From NCBI GenBank assembly GCA_026706665.1, contig JAPOYI010000034.1, positions 1 through 64,000 on the forward strand: a DNA stretch of 64,000 bases. The letters are read 5' to 3'. The DNA is from Gammaproteobacteria bacterium. Its GTDB lineage: Bacteria > Pseudomonadota > Gammaproteobacteria > Pseudomonadales > Azotimanducaceae. Below are positions 49,012 through 57,551 of the stretch, in pieces. The number at the start of each line of letters is the position of its first letter. The stretch's first letter is position 1. Below the pieces are notes generated by a model, which did no database searches, was not told the origin of the DNA, and saw only the letters and a list, made by a program, of their open reading frames with translations. The position numbers and the translations under genes are program-made.

Positions 49012-50529
49012 ATGGAACATTTCGATGTGATCATCGTCGGCGCCGGGGTGTCCGGCATCGGCGCCGCGTGTCACCTGCGAACGAAGTGCCCGGATCGCAC
49101 GTTCGTCATCCTGGAAGGGCGCAGCGCCATCGGCGGGACCTGGGACCTGTTCCGCTACCCCGGGATACGCTCCGACAGCGACATGCACACCTTCGGCTAC
49201 AGCTTCAAGCCGTGGAAGAGCGAGAAGTCGATCGCGGACGGGGAGTCGATCCTCGCCTACCTGGGGGAAACGGCCTCCGAATACGACGTAACGCCGCATA
49301 TTCGATTTGGCCGTCTGGTAACGAGCGCGGCGTGGTCCACCGGAGAAGCGCGCTGGACCGTCGAGGCCGAACGGGACAACAGCGAGGACGTTCGCTTCAC
49401 CTGCAATTTCCTGTTCATGTGCAGCGGCTACTACAGCTACGCGGGCGGCTATACGCCCGAATTCGCCGGCATCGAGCAGTTCCGGGGTCGCGTGATCCAT
49501 CCCCAGGCGTGGCCGGAGGACCTCGACTACGCCGGCAAGCGCGTGGCGGTCATCGGCAGCGGGGCTACCGCCATGACGCTGGTGCCGGCGATGGCGGAAA
49601 AGGCGGCCTCCGTGACGATGATCCAGCGCTCCCCCACCTACGTGATCTCGCGCCCGGCGCGCGACGCCATCGCCAACCGGCTGCGCCGGCTGCTGCCGGA
49701 ACGGCTCGCCTACGCCGTCACGCGCTGGAAGAACGTGATGATGCAGCGCTACCTCTACCGCACCACGCGCGTCAAGCCCGAAAAGATCAAGTCGCTGCTT
49801 CTCGACGCCGCGCGCAAGCAACTCGGCGACGAGTACGTGGACCGGCACTTCACGCCGACCTACAACCCCTGGGACCAGCGCCTCTGCCTCATCCCGGACG
49901 GCGATCTGTTCAAGGCCATCAAGGGCGGCAAGGCCGAAGTGGTGACCGGCACCATCGCCGGATTCGGCGCCGATACCGTGCGGCTTGCCTCGGGAGAGGA
50001 TGTCCGGGCCGACATCCTGGTGACCGCGACCGGGTTGAAGCTCGAGGTCTTGGGCGGCGTCGGCGTCAGCGTGGACGGCGAGCCCGTGAGGTTTTCGGAA
50101 ACCCTCTGCTACAAGGGCATGATGTACGCCGACGTGCCCAACTTCGCCAACGTCTTCGGCTACGTGAACGCTTCCTGGACGCTGCGGGCAGATCTCACCT
50201 GCGAGTATGTCTGCCGCGTGCTCAATCGCATGAAGGAGACAGGCACACGTCAATGCGCGCCGCGACTGCGGGAAAAAGACCGCATCATGGAGCGACGCCC
50301 GTGGATCGTAGACTTCATGCCGGGCTACATGGCTCGCTCGATGCACCTCTTCCCCCGGCAGGGGGACCGCGATCCCTGGCGGAACACGCAGAACTACCTC
50401 GAAGACAGGAAAATCGTGTATCGCCAGCCGCTCACGGACGGCGTGCTGAGTTTCAGCAACCCCGGCTCTGCCGAAACCAGCCTGGATACTGAACAACCGA
50501 AGGCTGCAGGGGCACGCGACGCGGCTTGA
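49012..50529 (+). CDS. Flavin-containing monooxygenase (Baeyer-Villiger/FMO type)
   Basis: A 505-residue FAD/NADPH monooxygenase. Seen: the first dinucleotide site VIIVGAGVSGIGAA (residues 6-19), the FMO/BVMO fingerprint FRGRVIHPQAWPED in mid-protein, and the NADPH site VAVIGSGATAMT. The family inserts oxygen into ketones or oxidises N or S atoms. The start is the ATG giving MEHFDVIIVG; the frame runs 80 codons further upstream without family-like sequence and no good ribosome-binding site is seen. The substrate is unknown. The next gene, Gfo/Idh/MocA type, follows on the same strand after 66 bases. Confidence 0.93.
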   Translation: MEHFDVIIVGAGVSGIGAACHLRTKCPDRTFVILEGRSAIGGTWDLFRYPGIRSDSDMHTFGYSFKPWKSEKSIADGESILAYLGETASEYDVTPHIRFGRLVTSAAWSTGEARWTVEAERDNSEDVRFTCNFLFMCSGYYSYAGGYTPEFAGIEQFRGRVIHPQAWPEDLDYAGKRVAVIGSGATAMTLVPAMAEKAASVTMIQRSPTYVISRPARDAIANRLRRLLPERLAYAVTRWKNVMMQRYLYRTTRVKPEKIKSLLLDAARKQLGDEYVDRHFTPTYNPWDQRLCLIPDGDLFKAIKGGKAEVVTGTIAGFGADTVRLASGEDVRADILVTATGLKLEVLGGVGVSVDGEPVRFSETLCYKGMMYADVPNFANVFGYVNASWTLRADLTCEYVCRVLNRMKETGTRQCAPRLREKDRIMERRPWIVDFMPGYMARSMHLFPRQGDRDPWRNTQNYLEDRKIVYRQPLTDGVLSFSNPGSAETSLDTEQPKAAGARDAA

Positions 50530-50595
50530 TCAAGTGGCGGCGCACCCGGGCCGGCCGCGCCGAGCAACGCACAACATACATAGGGGAACCGCACC

Positions 50596-51648
50596 ATGAG
50601 CACGGATTCACTTCGCATTGGCTTCATCGGCGCCGGCGGCATTTGCCGCAGCAGGCATCTGCCCGGACTGGCGGCCCTCGACGGCGCCGAGGTGGTCGTC
50701 GTGTGCAACCGGAGCACGGAAAGCTCCGAGCGCGTCGCGGCAGACTTCGGCATCCCTGACGTCGATACGGATTGGCAGCGGGTCATTGCGCGGGACGACC
50801 TGGACATCATCTTCATCGGCACCTGGCCCTATATGCACCGGGAGCTGTCGATCGCAACGCTCGAGGCCGGCAAGCACTGCTTCTGCCAGGCGCGCATGTG
50901 CATGAACGTGGCCGAAGCGAGGGAAATGCTCGCGGTCGCCAGGGCGCATCCGGATCTTGTCAACATGATCTGTCCGGTGCCCTTTCAACTGGAGCAATAC
51001 ATCCGCGACCTGGTGCGCTCCGACCTGGGCCAGATCACGTCGGTGGAGCTGTCCGTCGTCAGCGGCGCGAACCTCGACCGGTCTTCCGTGCACTGGCGCG
51101 AGCGCACCGACTACAGCGGCTGCCAGATCATGTCCATGGGCATATACGCCGAGATGCTGAACGGGCTCGTGGGACCGTATGAGAGCCTGACCGCACACCT
51201 GTCGACGCCCATCGCGGAAAAGACCGGCGAATCGGGACAGTCGGTGACCATCGATGTTCCGCAGGTCGTGGCGATCAGCGGTACGCTCGCGAGCGGTGCA
51301 CTCATCGTCGAGCACCATTCGGGCGTATCCGTGGACACTTCAGGGAGATCGTCATCGATCACCGTACGCGGAACCGAAGGGACTTTCCGCTACGACTTTC
51401 AGACAACCCTGGAACTGGCCCGGCCAAATGAGTCGCTGCGAACGGTCGACGTACCCGAGAACAAGCGAACCGTGTGGTCGGTGGAGTCCGACTTCATCGC
51501 CGCCGTACGGTCAGCCCGCGAAGGCGCGCCCCCGGAAGCGCGACCCGTTCGACCGGACTTCGAGGAAGGGCTGCTCTACATGCGCAAGGTGGAAGCCGTG
51601 CACCGGTCCGCCACCACCGGTCAGGCGGTGGCACCGCGTACCCTGTGA
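50596..51648 (+). CDS. Gfo/Idh/MocA-family NAD(P)-dependent oxidoreductase
   Basis: A 350-residue protein: N-terminal Rossmann domain opening LRIGFIGAGGICRSRHLPGL (residues 5-24), then the C-terminal alpha/beta domain with the binding stretch in NMICPVPFQLEQY. In place of the family's common EKP turn there is CQARMC (about residue 97), so the usual catalytic Lys is missing; activity or substrate may differ from typical sugar dehydrogenases. It follows the flavin monooxygenase by 66 bases on the same strand and may form an operon with it. Confidence 0.9.
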   Translation: MSTDSLRIGFIGAGGICRSRHLPGLAALDGAEVVVVCNRSTESSERVAADFGIPDVDTDWQRVIARDDLDIIFIGTWPYMHRELSIATLEAGKHCFCQARMCMNVAEAREMLAVARAHPDLVNMICPVPFQLEQYIRDLVRSDLGQITSVELSVVSGANLDRSSVHWRERTDYSGCQIMSMGIYAEMLNGLVGPYESLTAHLSTPIAEKTGESGQSVTIDVPQVVAISGTLASGALIVEHHSGVSVDTSGRSSSITVRGTEGTFRYDFQTTLELARPNESLRTVDVPENKRTVWSVESDFIAAVRSAREGAPPEARPVRPDFEEGLLYMRKVEAVHRSATTGQAVAPRTL

Positions 51649-51687
51649 GACACGCGCCGCAATGCGGCAGGAGCGACACGCCGTGCA

Positions 51688-52104
51688 TTGATCACTTGGA
51701 TTTGGACTGAGCCTGACACGACAGAGTTGGACATGCGCGTAGGCAACATCGTCTGCGAGGCCAAGCTCACGGAACCAGATTTCACGAGCAAACGCGCCAC
51801 GATCATGGAAGCGTACCGCGACTTCCTCGATGTGTTTGATGCGACCCTGCTGCCACAAGTAGAAGGCCAGTACCAAAGCTATCAGTTGATCCGCAACGTT
51901 CTGGCAGCCGGCGCACACGGATACGACTTCGTGCTTCTCTGCGATGGTCGCCGGCCCGACCTGCTGCACCATTGGTGGATGGTGCATACCGCGATCCGGC
52001 ATCCCGATCTTCGGGCGCGATCCCGCTTCTTGCTCTGGCAGGAGGTGGCGGAAGCCTGCCCGGCCCCGCTACGCAGATACCTGCGCGAGAAGTACGGCCT
52101 TTGA
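51688..52104 (+). CDS. Truncated PD-(D/E)XK nuclease-like protein
   Basis: A 138-residue frame that reads VGNIVCEAKLTEPDF (E-x-K of a PD-(D/E)XK core), SYQLIRNVLAAG and DFVLLCDGRRPDLLHHWW, then SRFLLWQEVAEACPAPLRR. This looks like the C-terminal half of restriction-endonuclease-like proteins; the N-terminal half, with the first acidic residue, appears missing. The TTG start has GGAG fourteen bases upstream and may not be used; an ATG fifteen codons in is the alternative. It is probably a non-functional fragment left by deletion. Confidence 0.5.
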   Translation: MITWIWTEPDTTELDMRVGNIVCEAKLTEPDFTSKRATIMEAYRDFLDVFDATLLPQVEGQYQSYQLIRNVLAAGAHGYDFVLLCDGRRPDLLHHWWMVHTAIRHPDLRARSRFLLWQEVAEACPAPLRRYLREKYGL

Positions 52105-52691
52105 GCAGGCGGCTCGGACGCGCGTCTGGACACGAGGAGTCAGAGTCAAGCGTTCGGTGACCGCGACTCTTCTGCGGCTGGCCGACGAGGATGTCGAGAT
52201 GCCGATCCAAGAGACACTTCGGCGTGAACCGTGAAGCAAGATCGGCAGCAAAGCGGCAGGTCGAGTGCCTCGCGCGCCAGATGTACGGCGAGACTTTCGA
52301 ACGCCTGGATGATCCTCGGCTGAGGGAGGTTGTGAGGGACAAGGTCACCGTGATGTACGGTCCGCCGATGGTACAGCCCGATCTGGCGCTGGTCTCGTTC
52401 CAGAGGGGAGCGGGCGACCGTACTCGGTCAGCGCGGTCATGGCCCGATAGACTCCTTTACCTCGACGGCCACTTCGACTTCGGCCGGACCCTGCGCCGCC
52501 AGTGCTCCTTGGGTTCAGACGAGTCTTCGAGCAGCGTGTCGCCTGATTCAAAGGCACGATACAGCCTGAAGCGCGAGGTTGGCGCCGAGACGGGTGGCGG
52601 CGCCGGTGCCGCCTCGAGGTAGATTGCAAATACAAAGAAATGTTTTTGATATTCTAAAACCCATCTTCATATTTGGCGTTCGGATCGAACG
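52105..52691. other. 587-base stretch with a possible degenerate gene on the + strand
   Basis: No convincing complete gene. The frame 52191-52622 contains a protein-like segment (EARSAAKRQVECLARQMY ... VRDKVTVMYGPPMVQPDL ... RLLYLDGHFDFGRTLRR) flanked by sequence without conserved character, as if the remains of a longer coding region. I do not recognise the family. The last 65 bases are AT-rich, unlike the neighbourhood, and lead into the ATPase gene. Confidence 0.4.
52624..52653 (+). promoter_or_regulatory. Possible sigma-70 promoter of the ATPase gene
   Basis: TTGCAA (52624-52629) and GATATT (52648-52653) are spaced 18 bases apart in an AT-rich island just 40 bases before the ATG. Similarity to the consensus is partial, so this is suggestive only. 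Confidence 0.35.
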
Positions 52692-53942
52692 ATGGAGCTG
52701 ATTGAGCGAAGTTTGCGCAGACGCATCCTGCAGGCGCTCAGGGATTCCCCAATCGTCTATGTCAACGGACCCAGGCAGGCAGGAAAAAGCACGCTGGCGC
52801 TGGAACTTGCCGCCAACGAGTGGCCTGCGGAATATGTGACTTTCGATCAGGCGACCATGCTGGGGGCGGCGGAAGCCAATCCGGAGAGTTTTCTCCGAGC
52901 CTATGACGGCCCCTTGATTCTTGACGAAATACAAATGGTGCCGGGCCTCTTCCGGGCGCTCAAACTGCTGGTCGATGAGGCGCGTCACGAAAGCAATCAT
53001 GCCGCCGGTGGCCATTACCTGCTGACGGGTTCGGCCAACGTCATGTCGCTGCCGGAACTGTCCGACGCACTGGTGGGCCGAATGCGTGTTCTTACGCTCT
53101 ATCCCTTGTCAGCACTGGAGATTGCGGGGGGCAAGGGCGATTTCCTCGCGTGTCTGTTCGAAAACGACTTCAAGCCGGGCAGGTGCCGGACGGAAGTCGC
53201 TCCGGTAGACATGATCCAGCGGGCCACCTTTCCAGAGATCTGGGATGGGGAAGAGGCCACGCGCCGGCATTGGTTTGAAAGTTACATTGCCACCTTGCTG
53301 CAAAGGGATGTCAGGCAAATGGCCAGTATCGCCAAGCTCGGCGTTCTACCCAACTTGCTGAGGGTGCTCGCGAGTCGGCCGGGAGGGCTGGTCAATGAAG
53401 CGGATATCGCCAGATCAATAGGACAAAACGCCGTCACGACAAAGAACTACCGCGTTCTTCTGCAAATGATCTTCCTGACCATGGACGTGAAACCGTGGTT
53501 CCGAAATATCGGCAAGCGTTTGGTGAAGTCGCCGAAAAACTACATCATGGACACGTCGCTGCTTTGCCACCTGCTTCAGATCGATCTCCAGCGATGCCAG
53601 ATCACCGACCCGCACATGTTCGGGCACATCTTCGAGAATTTCGTTGCCACGGAATTGGCCAAACAGCTAGCCGTGTCGGACGGAATTGCCGACCTGCATC
53701 ACTTCAGAACCAGCGATGGGAAAGAAGTGGACTTTGTGCTGGAACGCCCCGATGGAAAACTCGCGGGAATCGAGACGAAGGGCCGGGACGCCGTCAGTGA
53801 CGATGATTTCAGGGGCTTGAAAGAGTTGCGGCGACAGGTCGGTGATGATCTTGTCTCTGGAATTGTCCTCTATCGAGGCAATAGCATTGTTTCGTTTGAC
53901 GAACGCATGTGGGCGGTGCCCGTCAGCACCATGTGGGGGTAG
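52692..53942 (+). CDS. AAA+ ATPase with DUF4143 C-terminal domain
   Basis: A 416-residue protein of the archaeal/bacterial DUF4143 ATPase family. Walker A is NGPRQAGKST (about residues 25-34), Walker B GPLILDEIQM, sensor LLTGSANV; the C-terminal DUF4143 part holds a PD-(D/E)XK-like core, EVDFVLE ... GIETKG. Family members are widespread accessory genes of unknown function, often near toxin-antitoxin or defence genes. It is preceded by an AT-rich promoter-like island and has different base composition from the catabolic genes around it, consistent with horizontal transfer. Confidence 0.9.
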   Translation: MELIERSLRRRILQALRDSPIVYVNGPRQAGKSTLALELAANEWPAEYVTFDQATMLGAAEANPESFLRAYDGPLILDEIQMVPGLFRALKLLVDEARHESNHAAGGHYLLTGSANVMSLPELSDALVGRMRVLTLYPLSALEIAGGKGDFLACLFENDFKPGRCRTEVAPVDMIQRATFPEIWDGEEATRRHWFESYIATLLQRDVRQMASIAKLGVLPNLLRVLASRPGGLVNEADIARSIGQNAVTTKNYRVLLQMIFLTMDVKPWFRNIGKRLVKSPKNYIMDTSLLCHLLQIDLQRCQITDPHMFGHIFENFVATELAKQLAVSDGIADLHHFRTSDGKEVDFVLERPDGKLAGIETKGRDAVSDDDFRGLKELRRQVGDDLVSGIVLYRGNSIVSFDERMWAVPVSTMWG

Positions 53943-54027
53943 CTGATGAGCTTCGCGCGCAATGCGTGAACGTCGCGCTACCACTTTTCAGAGCACCCGG
54001 AATTGGCCTGACCGGGTAATGTTGAAA

Positions 54028-54207
54028 TCAACGCAGATCGCGACCGCGCTCGATGTCGGCCAGCATATCCTCGATGTCCGCCGTCGGATGATTGCAGGCC
54101 AGCGCTCGGTCGAGCGCCCGCAGCCTCCGTTCGGCCAGTTGTAACCGCATGTGCTTCGCGGCATCCGGGTTCGTTGAGGACGGCGCTTTCTTCGGATCCC
54201 TGTGCAT
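54028..54207 (-). CDS. Small hypothetical protein, antitoxin-like
   Basis: A 59-residue soluble protein: MHRDPKKAPSSTN lead, a basic helix (AKHMRLQLAERRLRALDRAL) and a C-terminal acidic tail (TADIEDMLADIERGRDL). The GGAAGG site six bases before the ATG supports translation. The helix-plus-acidic-tail shape recalls small antitoxins, but no partner toxin lies adjacent. The frame continues 14 codons upstream without a ribosome-binding site. Family unknown. Confidence 0.5.
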   Translation of the reverse strand: MHRDPKKAPSSTNPDAAKHMRLQLAERRLRALDRALACNHPTADIEDMLADIERGRDLR

Positions 54208-54535
54208 CTCGGACCTTCCCGCTTGACAAGCGACCAGAACGGCTTCCAAGCGGTCGCAAGGCCATTCCGCAAACCGCGAAGGTTAGATGCCACCAAGACC
54301 AAGCCCATGTGCGTATCCGAGTGGCGAGGTTGGATCGAGTTCCGCAAGACAGACGGCCGGCTCGACCTCAAAGGATCGATCAAGAACATGGACCGGGCGA
54401 AGCAGATACTCTTGACCACGATCAGCAACGGCTGAAAGTGGCGTGCATGGCGTCGAGGACGGTCGAGGACGGGACCGCACTACCGATCTGGCCGGGATTC
54501 ACGCAAAATAGCGCGCGATTGACAAAGGGGGAAGC
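54208..54535. other. 328-base stretch without a clear gene
   Basis: A + strand frame (54202-54435) reads plausibly near its end (RGWIEFRKTDGRLDLKGSIK) but has no ribosome-binding site and no recognisable family; it may be another remnant. Otherwise I see only the approach to the acoA ribosome-binding site (AAAGGGGGAAGC). Confidence 0.35.
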
Positions 54536-55507
54536 GTGGCTACACAACCTACCGACGAAGTATTGCTCGACATCCACCGGCGCATGGTGCGCATTCGCAC
54601 CTTCGAGGACGAGGCCGGCCGAATGGCGGAGAACGGTTTCATTCCGGGGGCCCTGCACCTCTATGTCGGCGAGGAGGCGGTCGCCGTCGGCGTCATGGCG
54701 CACCTGACGGACGAGGACCAGATCACCAGCACGCATCGGGGCCACGGCCATCTCATTGCCAAGGGCGGCGAGTTCGACAGGATGTTCGCGGAGCTGTTCG
54801 GGCGCGTTGACGGGTACTGCAAGGGCAAGGGCGGCAGCATGCATGTCTCCAACCTGGAGATAGGGATGCTCGGCGCCAACGGTATCGTCGGTGGCGGACC
54901 GCCCATCGCCATGGGCGCCGGATTCGCCAACAAGTACAAGAAAAACGGCAACGTCGCCGTCACGTTCTTCGGTGATGGCGCGAGCAACGAAGGCGCCTTC
55001 CACGAAGCCGCCAACATGGCCGCGCTGTACAAGCTGCCGGTCCTGTTCGTCTGCGAGAACAACGGCTTCGGCGAATACACGCCGCAACGCGACCACCAGG
55101 CCATCACCGACGTCGCCGACCGCGCGCCGGGGTACGGCATGCCCGGCGTCATCGTCGATGGCATGGACGTCATGGCCGTCTACGAGGCGGCAGGCGCGGC
55201 GGTCGAGCGCGCCCGCCAAGGTGACGGTCCGACCCTGCTCGAGTGCAAGACCTATCGGTTCTATGACCATGTCGGCAGGCGCGGCATGGGCCGCACGTAC
55301 CGCACGGACGAGGAACTCGCCGAGTGGATGAAACGGGATCCGATAGAAATGTTCGAGGCCCGGCTCGCGGAACAGGGCGTCCTGTCCGCCGACGCGGCGA
55401 AGGAAGTGCACGAAGAAATAGCCCGCGACGTGGAAGCCGCAGTCGAGTTCGCCAAAGCGAGCCCGATGCCCGACCCCGACGCCCTCCTCGACGACGTATA
55501 CGCTTAA
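54536..55507 (+). CDS. acoA: Acetoin/2-oxoacid dehydrogenase E1 alpha subunit (TPP-dependent)
   Basis: A 323-residue E1 alpha chain. The TPP/Mg motif runs from FFGDGASNEGAF to CENNGFGEYT (about residues 142-180), with RGHGHLIAKGG and CKGKGGSMH as in acetoin and pyruvate dehydrogenase E1. With the beta chain it decarboxylates a 2-oxoacid or acetoin and transfers the two-carbon unit to lipoyl-E2. A GGGGGAAGC site precedes the GTG. It begins a four-gene operon with the E1 beta, AcoX and E2 genes; the presence of AcoX favours acetoin cleavage over pyruvate oxidation. Confidence 0.92.
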   Translation: MATQPTDEVLLDIHRRMVRIRTFEDEAGRMAENGFIPGALHLYVGEEAVAVGVMAHLTDEDQITSTHRGHGHLIAKGGEFDRMFAELFGRVDGYCKGKGGSMHVSNLEIGMLGANGIVGGGPPIAMGAGFANKYKKNGNVAVTFFGDGASNEGAFHEAANMAALYKLPVLFVCENNGFGEYTPQRDHQAITDVADRAPGYGMPGVIVDGMDVMAVYEAAGAAVERARQGDGPTLLECKTYRFYDHVGRRGMGRTYRTDEELAEWMKRDPIEMFEARLAEQGVLSADAAKEVHEEIARDVEAAVEFAKASPMPDPDALLDDVYA

Positions 55508-55519
55508 GCGAGAAACACG

Positions 55520-56518
55520 ATGGCAGAAACAGAAAACGGAAAACGAGAACTGAGCTACGTCCTCGCCGTCAAGGAGGCGGTGGAGACCATCTTGAACGAA
55601 GAACCCGACGCGTTCGTCGCCGGCGAGGACGTCGCCGGCGCCGGCAGCGTGTTCGGCATATACAGGGGGCTGCTCGACGAGTTCGGCCCCGACCGGATCG
55701 TCAACACGCCCATCAGCGAGGAAGGCATCATCGGATTGGGCGTCGGCGCCGCAGCCGCCGGCCTGCGCCCGATCGTCGACATCATGTTCATGGACTTCCT
55801 CGGCGAATGCATGGACGAGGTCACGAACCAGATGGCGAAGATGCGCTACATGTTCGGCGGCCGCGCGACGCTGCCGATCACGATCACGACGATGTGCGGC
55901 GCCAGGAACTCGATGGCCGCCCAGCACTCGCAATGCCTCGAGTCATGGATCTGCCACATTCCCGGCCTCAAGGTCGTGATGCCGTCGACCCCGCACGACG
56001 CCAAGGGCCTGTTGATCGCCGCGTCGCGCGACGACAACCCCGTGTTCGTGGTCATGAACAAGGCATCGCTGGCGCTGACGGGCGAAGTGCCCGAAGAGGC
56101 CTACACGTTGCCCATTGGCGAGGCCAACATCGTGCGGCCGGGCACGGACTTTACGATCATCAGCTACAGCCGGATGGTCCACGAGTCCATAAGCGCCGCG
56201 GAAACCCTTGCGGAACAGGGCGTCGATACCGAAGTGATCGACCTGCGATCATTGCAGCCGCTCGACACGGATACGTTGGTCGCCTCCGTGGAGAAGACCC
56301 ATAACGCCATGGTGGTCCACGAGGCGGTGCGTTTCGGCGGCATGGGTGGCGAGATCGCCGCGCAGGTGCAGGAACTGGCGTTCGACTATCTCGATGCGCC
56401 GGTCGGCCGCGTCGGCGCTCCGTTCTCGCCGGTGCCTTTCAGCCCGTCCCTGGAACAGAGCTTCGTCCCCAACGCCGACAAGATCGTTGCCTCGGCGACC
56501 GAGTTGCTCGGGCTTTGA
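55520..56518 (+). CDS. acoB: Acetoin/2-oxoacid dehydrogenase E1 beta subunit
   Basis: A 332-residue E1 beta chain of the transketolase type: FVAGEDVAGAGSVFG, RIVNTPISEEGIIGLGVGAA (catalytic Glu in SEEG), the FGGRATLPITI segment and the C-terminal VDTEVIDLRSLQPLDTDT block. It completes the TPP site at the alpha/beta interface. It starts 12 bases after the alpha-chain stop. Confidence 0.93.
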   Translation: MAETENGKRELSYVLAVKEAVETILNEEPDAFVAGEDVAGAGSVFGIYRGLLDEFGPDRIVNTPISEEGIIGLGVGAAAAGLRPIVDIMFMDFLGECMDEVTNQMAKMRYMFGGRATLPITITTMCGARNSMAAQHSQCLESWICHIPGLKVVMPSTPHDAKGLLIAASRDDNPVFVVMNKASLALTGEVPEEAYTLPIGEANIVRPGTDFTIISYSRMVHESISAAETLAEQGVDTEVIDLRSLQPLDTDTLVASVEKTHNAMVVHEAVRFGGMGGEIAAQVQELAFDYLDAPVGRVGAPFSPVPFSPSLEQSFVPNADKIVASATELLGL

Positions 56519-56531
56519 ACACAAGCGTCAC

Positions 56532-57551
56532 ATGACCTGCCTTGTCGGCCTCGCGGCGAATCCCGATTCCGGCAAGGACATTCGCCGGGTCGCCGCCGGT
56601 GCATCGGTGTTCGACAACCAGGAAAAACGCGCCGTCCTGGCGCGCTGCCTGGCGGGCATCGCAGCGGCCGATGCGAACCCATCGGTGTTGTATCTCGATG
56701 ACCTGCGCGCCATCGCCTACAGCGCGGTTGCGGCCGCGGGCGTCGCCGGGACACCGGTGGCCGGGCCACGCTACGGCAACGCCCAGGACACGGTTCATGC
56801 AGCAGCCGCAATGCGCGAGGCCTCCTGCGGCGCCGTCATTTCACTCGGCGGGGACGGCACCAACCGGGCCTTGGCGAAAGGATGGCTCGACGCGCCTCTC
56901 GTTCCCATTTCAACCGGCACCAACAACGTATTCCCGGGCATGCAGGAAGGCTCCATCGCCGGCGCCGCCGCCGCGCTCGTAGCGTCCGGGACCGTCGCGC
57001 TGCGCGATGTCGCCTCCCAGGTCAAGGTCATCCATGTCGAGATCGAGGGCGAAGACGGCGACATCGCCCTGATCGACGCGGTGGCGACCGACGACCGTTT
57101 CGTCGGCGCCCGCGCGCTATTGTCCGGCGACCGGCTGATCGCGGCGGTGCTCACCCGCGCCGTCCCGTCCGCGGTGGGAATCACCTCCATCGCGGGCCTG
57201 CTTCAGCCAATGTCGGACGCGGACGACGGGGGCCTGACAGTCGAGTTCACCGCGAGAGGGAAACCGGCGCAGTGGCACGTCCGCGCGCCGATCGCGCCAG
57301 GCCGATTCGACGACATCGCCATCGCCGACGCGCGCCGGATCGACTTCAATGAGACGGTGGAGATCGCCGGACCCTGTGTGCTCGCCTTCGACGGCGAGCG
57401 CGAACGCGTCATGAAGCCGGGGCAGCGCGCGAAGCTCAGCGTGCGACGGGACGGTCCGCGCGTAATCGATATCAAGTCCACACTGGAAGTGGCGGCCCGC
57501 GAAGGCGCCATGATTTTTCCAACCGCAGAGGGAGTTCGTCATGCCGGTTGA
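56532..57551 (+). CDS. acoX: AcoX-family protein, NAD kinase-like
   Basis: A 339-residue protein of the AcoX family, always found in acetoin-catabolism operons; its reaction is not established. The NAD-kinase-type motif SLGGDGTNRALAKGW is near residues 99-113, and PISTGTNNVFPG follows. It starts 13 bases after acoB and its last 11 bases overlap the start of the E2 gene, so the operon is tightly coupled. In other bacteria acoX usually comes first; here it lies third. Confidence 0.88.
   Translation: MTCLVGLAANPDSGKDIRRVAAGASVFDNQEKRAVLARCLAGIAAADANPSVLYLDDLRAIAYSAVAAAGVAGTPVAGPRYGNAQDTVHAAAAMREASCGAVISLGGDGTNRALAKGWLDAPLVPISTGTNNVFPGMQEGSIAGAAAALVASGTVALRDVASQVKVIHVEIEGEDGDIALIDAVATDDRFVGARALLSGDRLIAAVLTRAVPSAVGITSIAGLLQPMSDADDGGLTVEFTARGKPAQWHVRAPIAPGRFDDIAIADARRIDFNETVEIAGPCVLAFDGERERVMKPGQRAKLSVRRDGPRVIDIKSTLEVAAREGAMIFPTAEGVRHAG

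Noticed and set aside
48859..50496. 545-codon minus-strand frame opposite the flavin monooxygenase
   Set aside because: His/Val/Ala/Gly-rich shadow without motifs; the + strand has two dinucleotide sites and the BVMO fingerprint.
54202..54435. 77-codon + strand frame as a gene
   Set aside because: No ribosome-binding site, overlaps the better-supported minus-strand small gene, and only its last 30 residues look protein-like.
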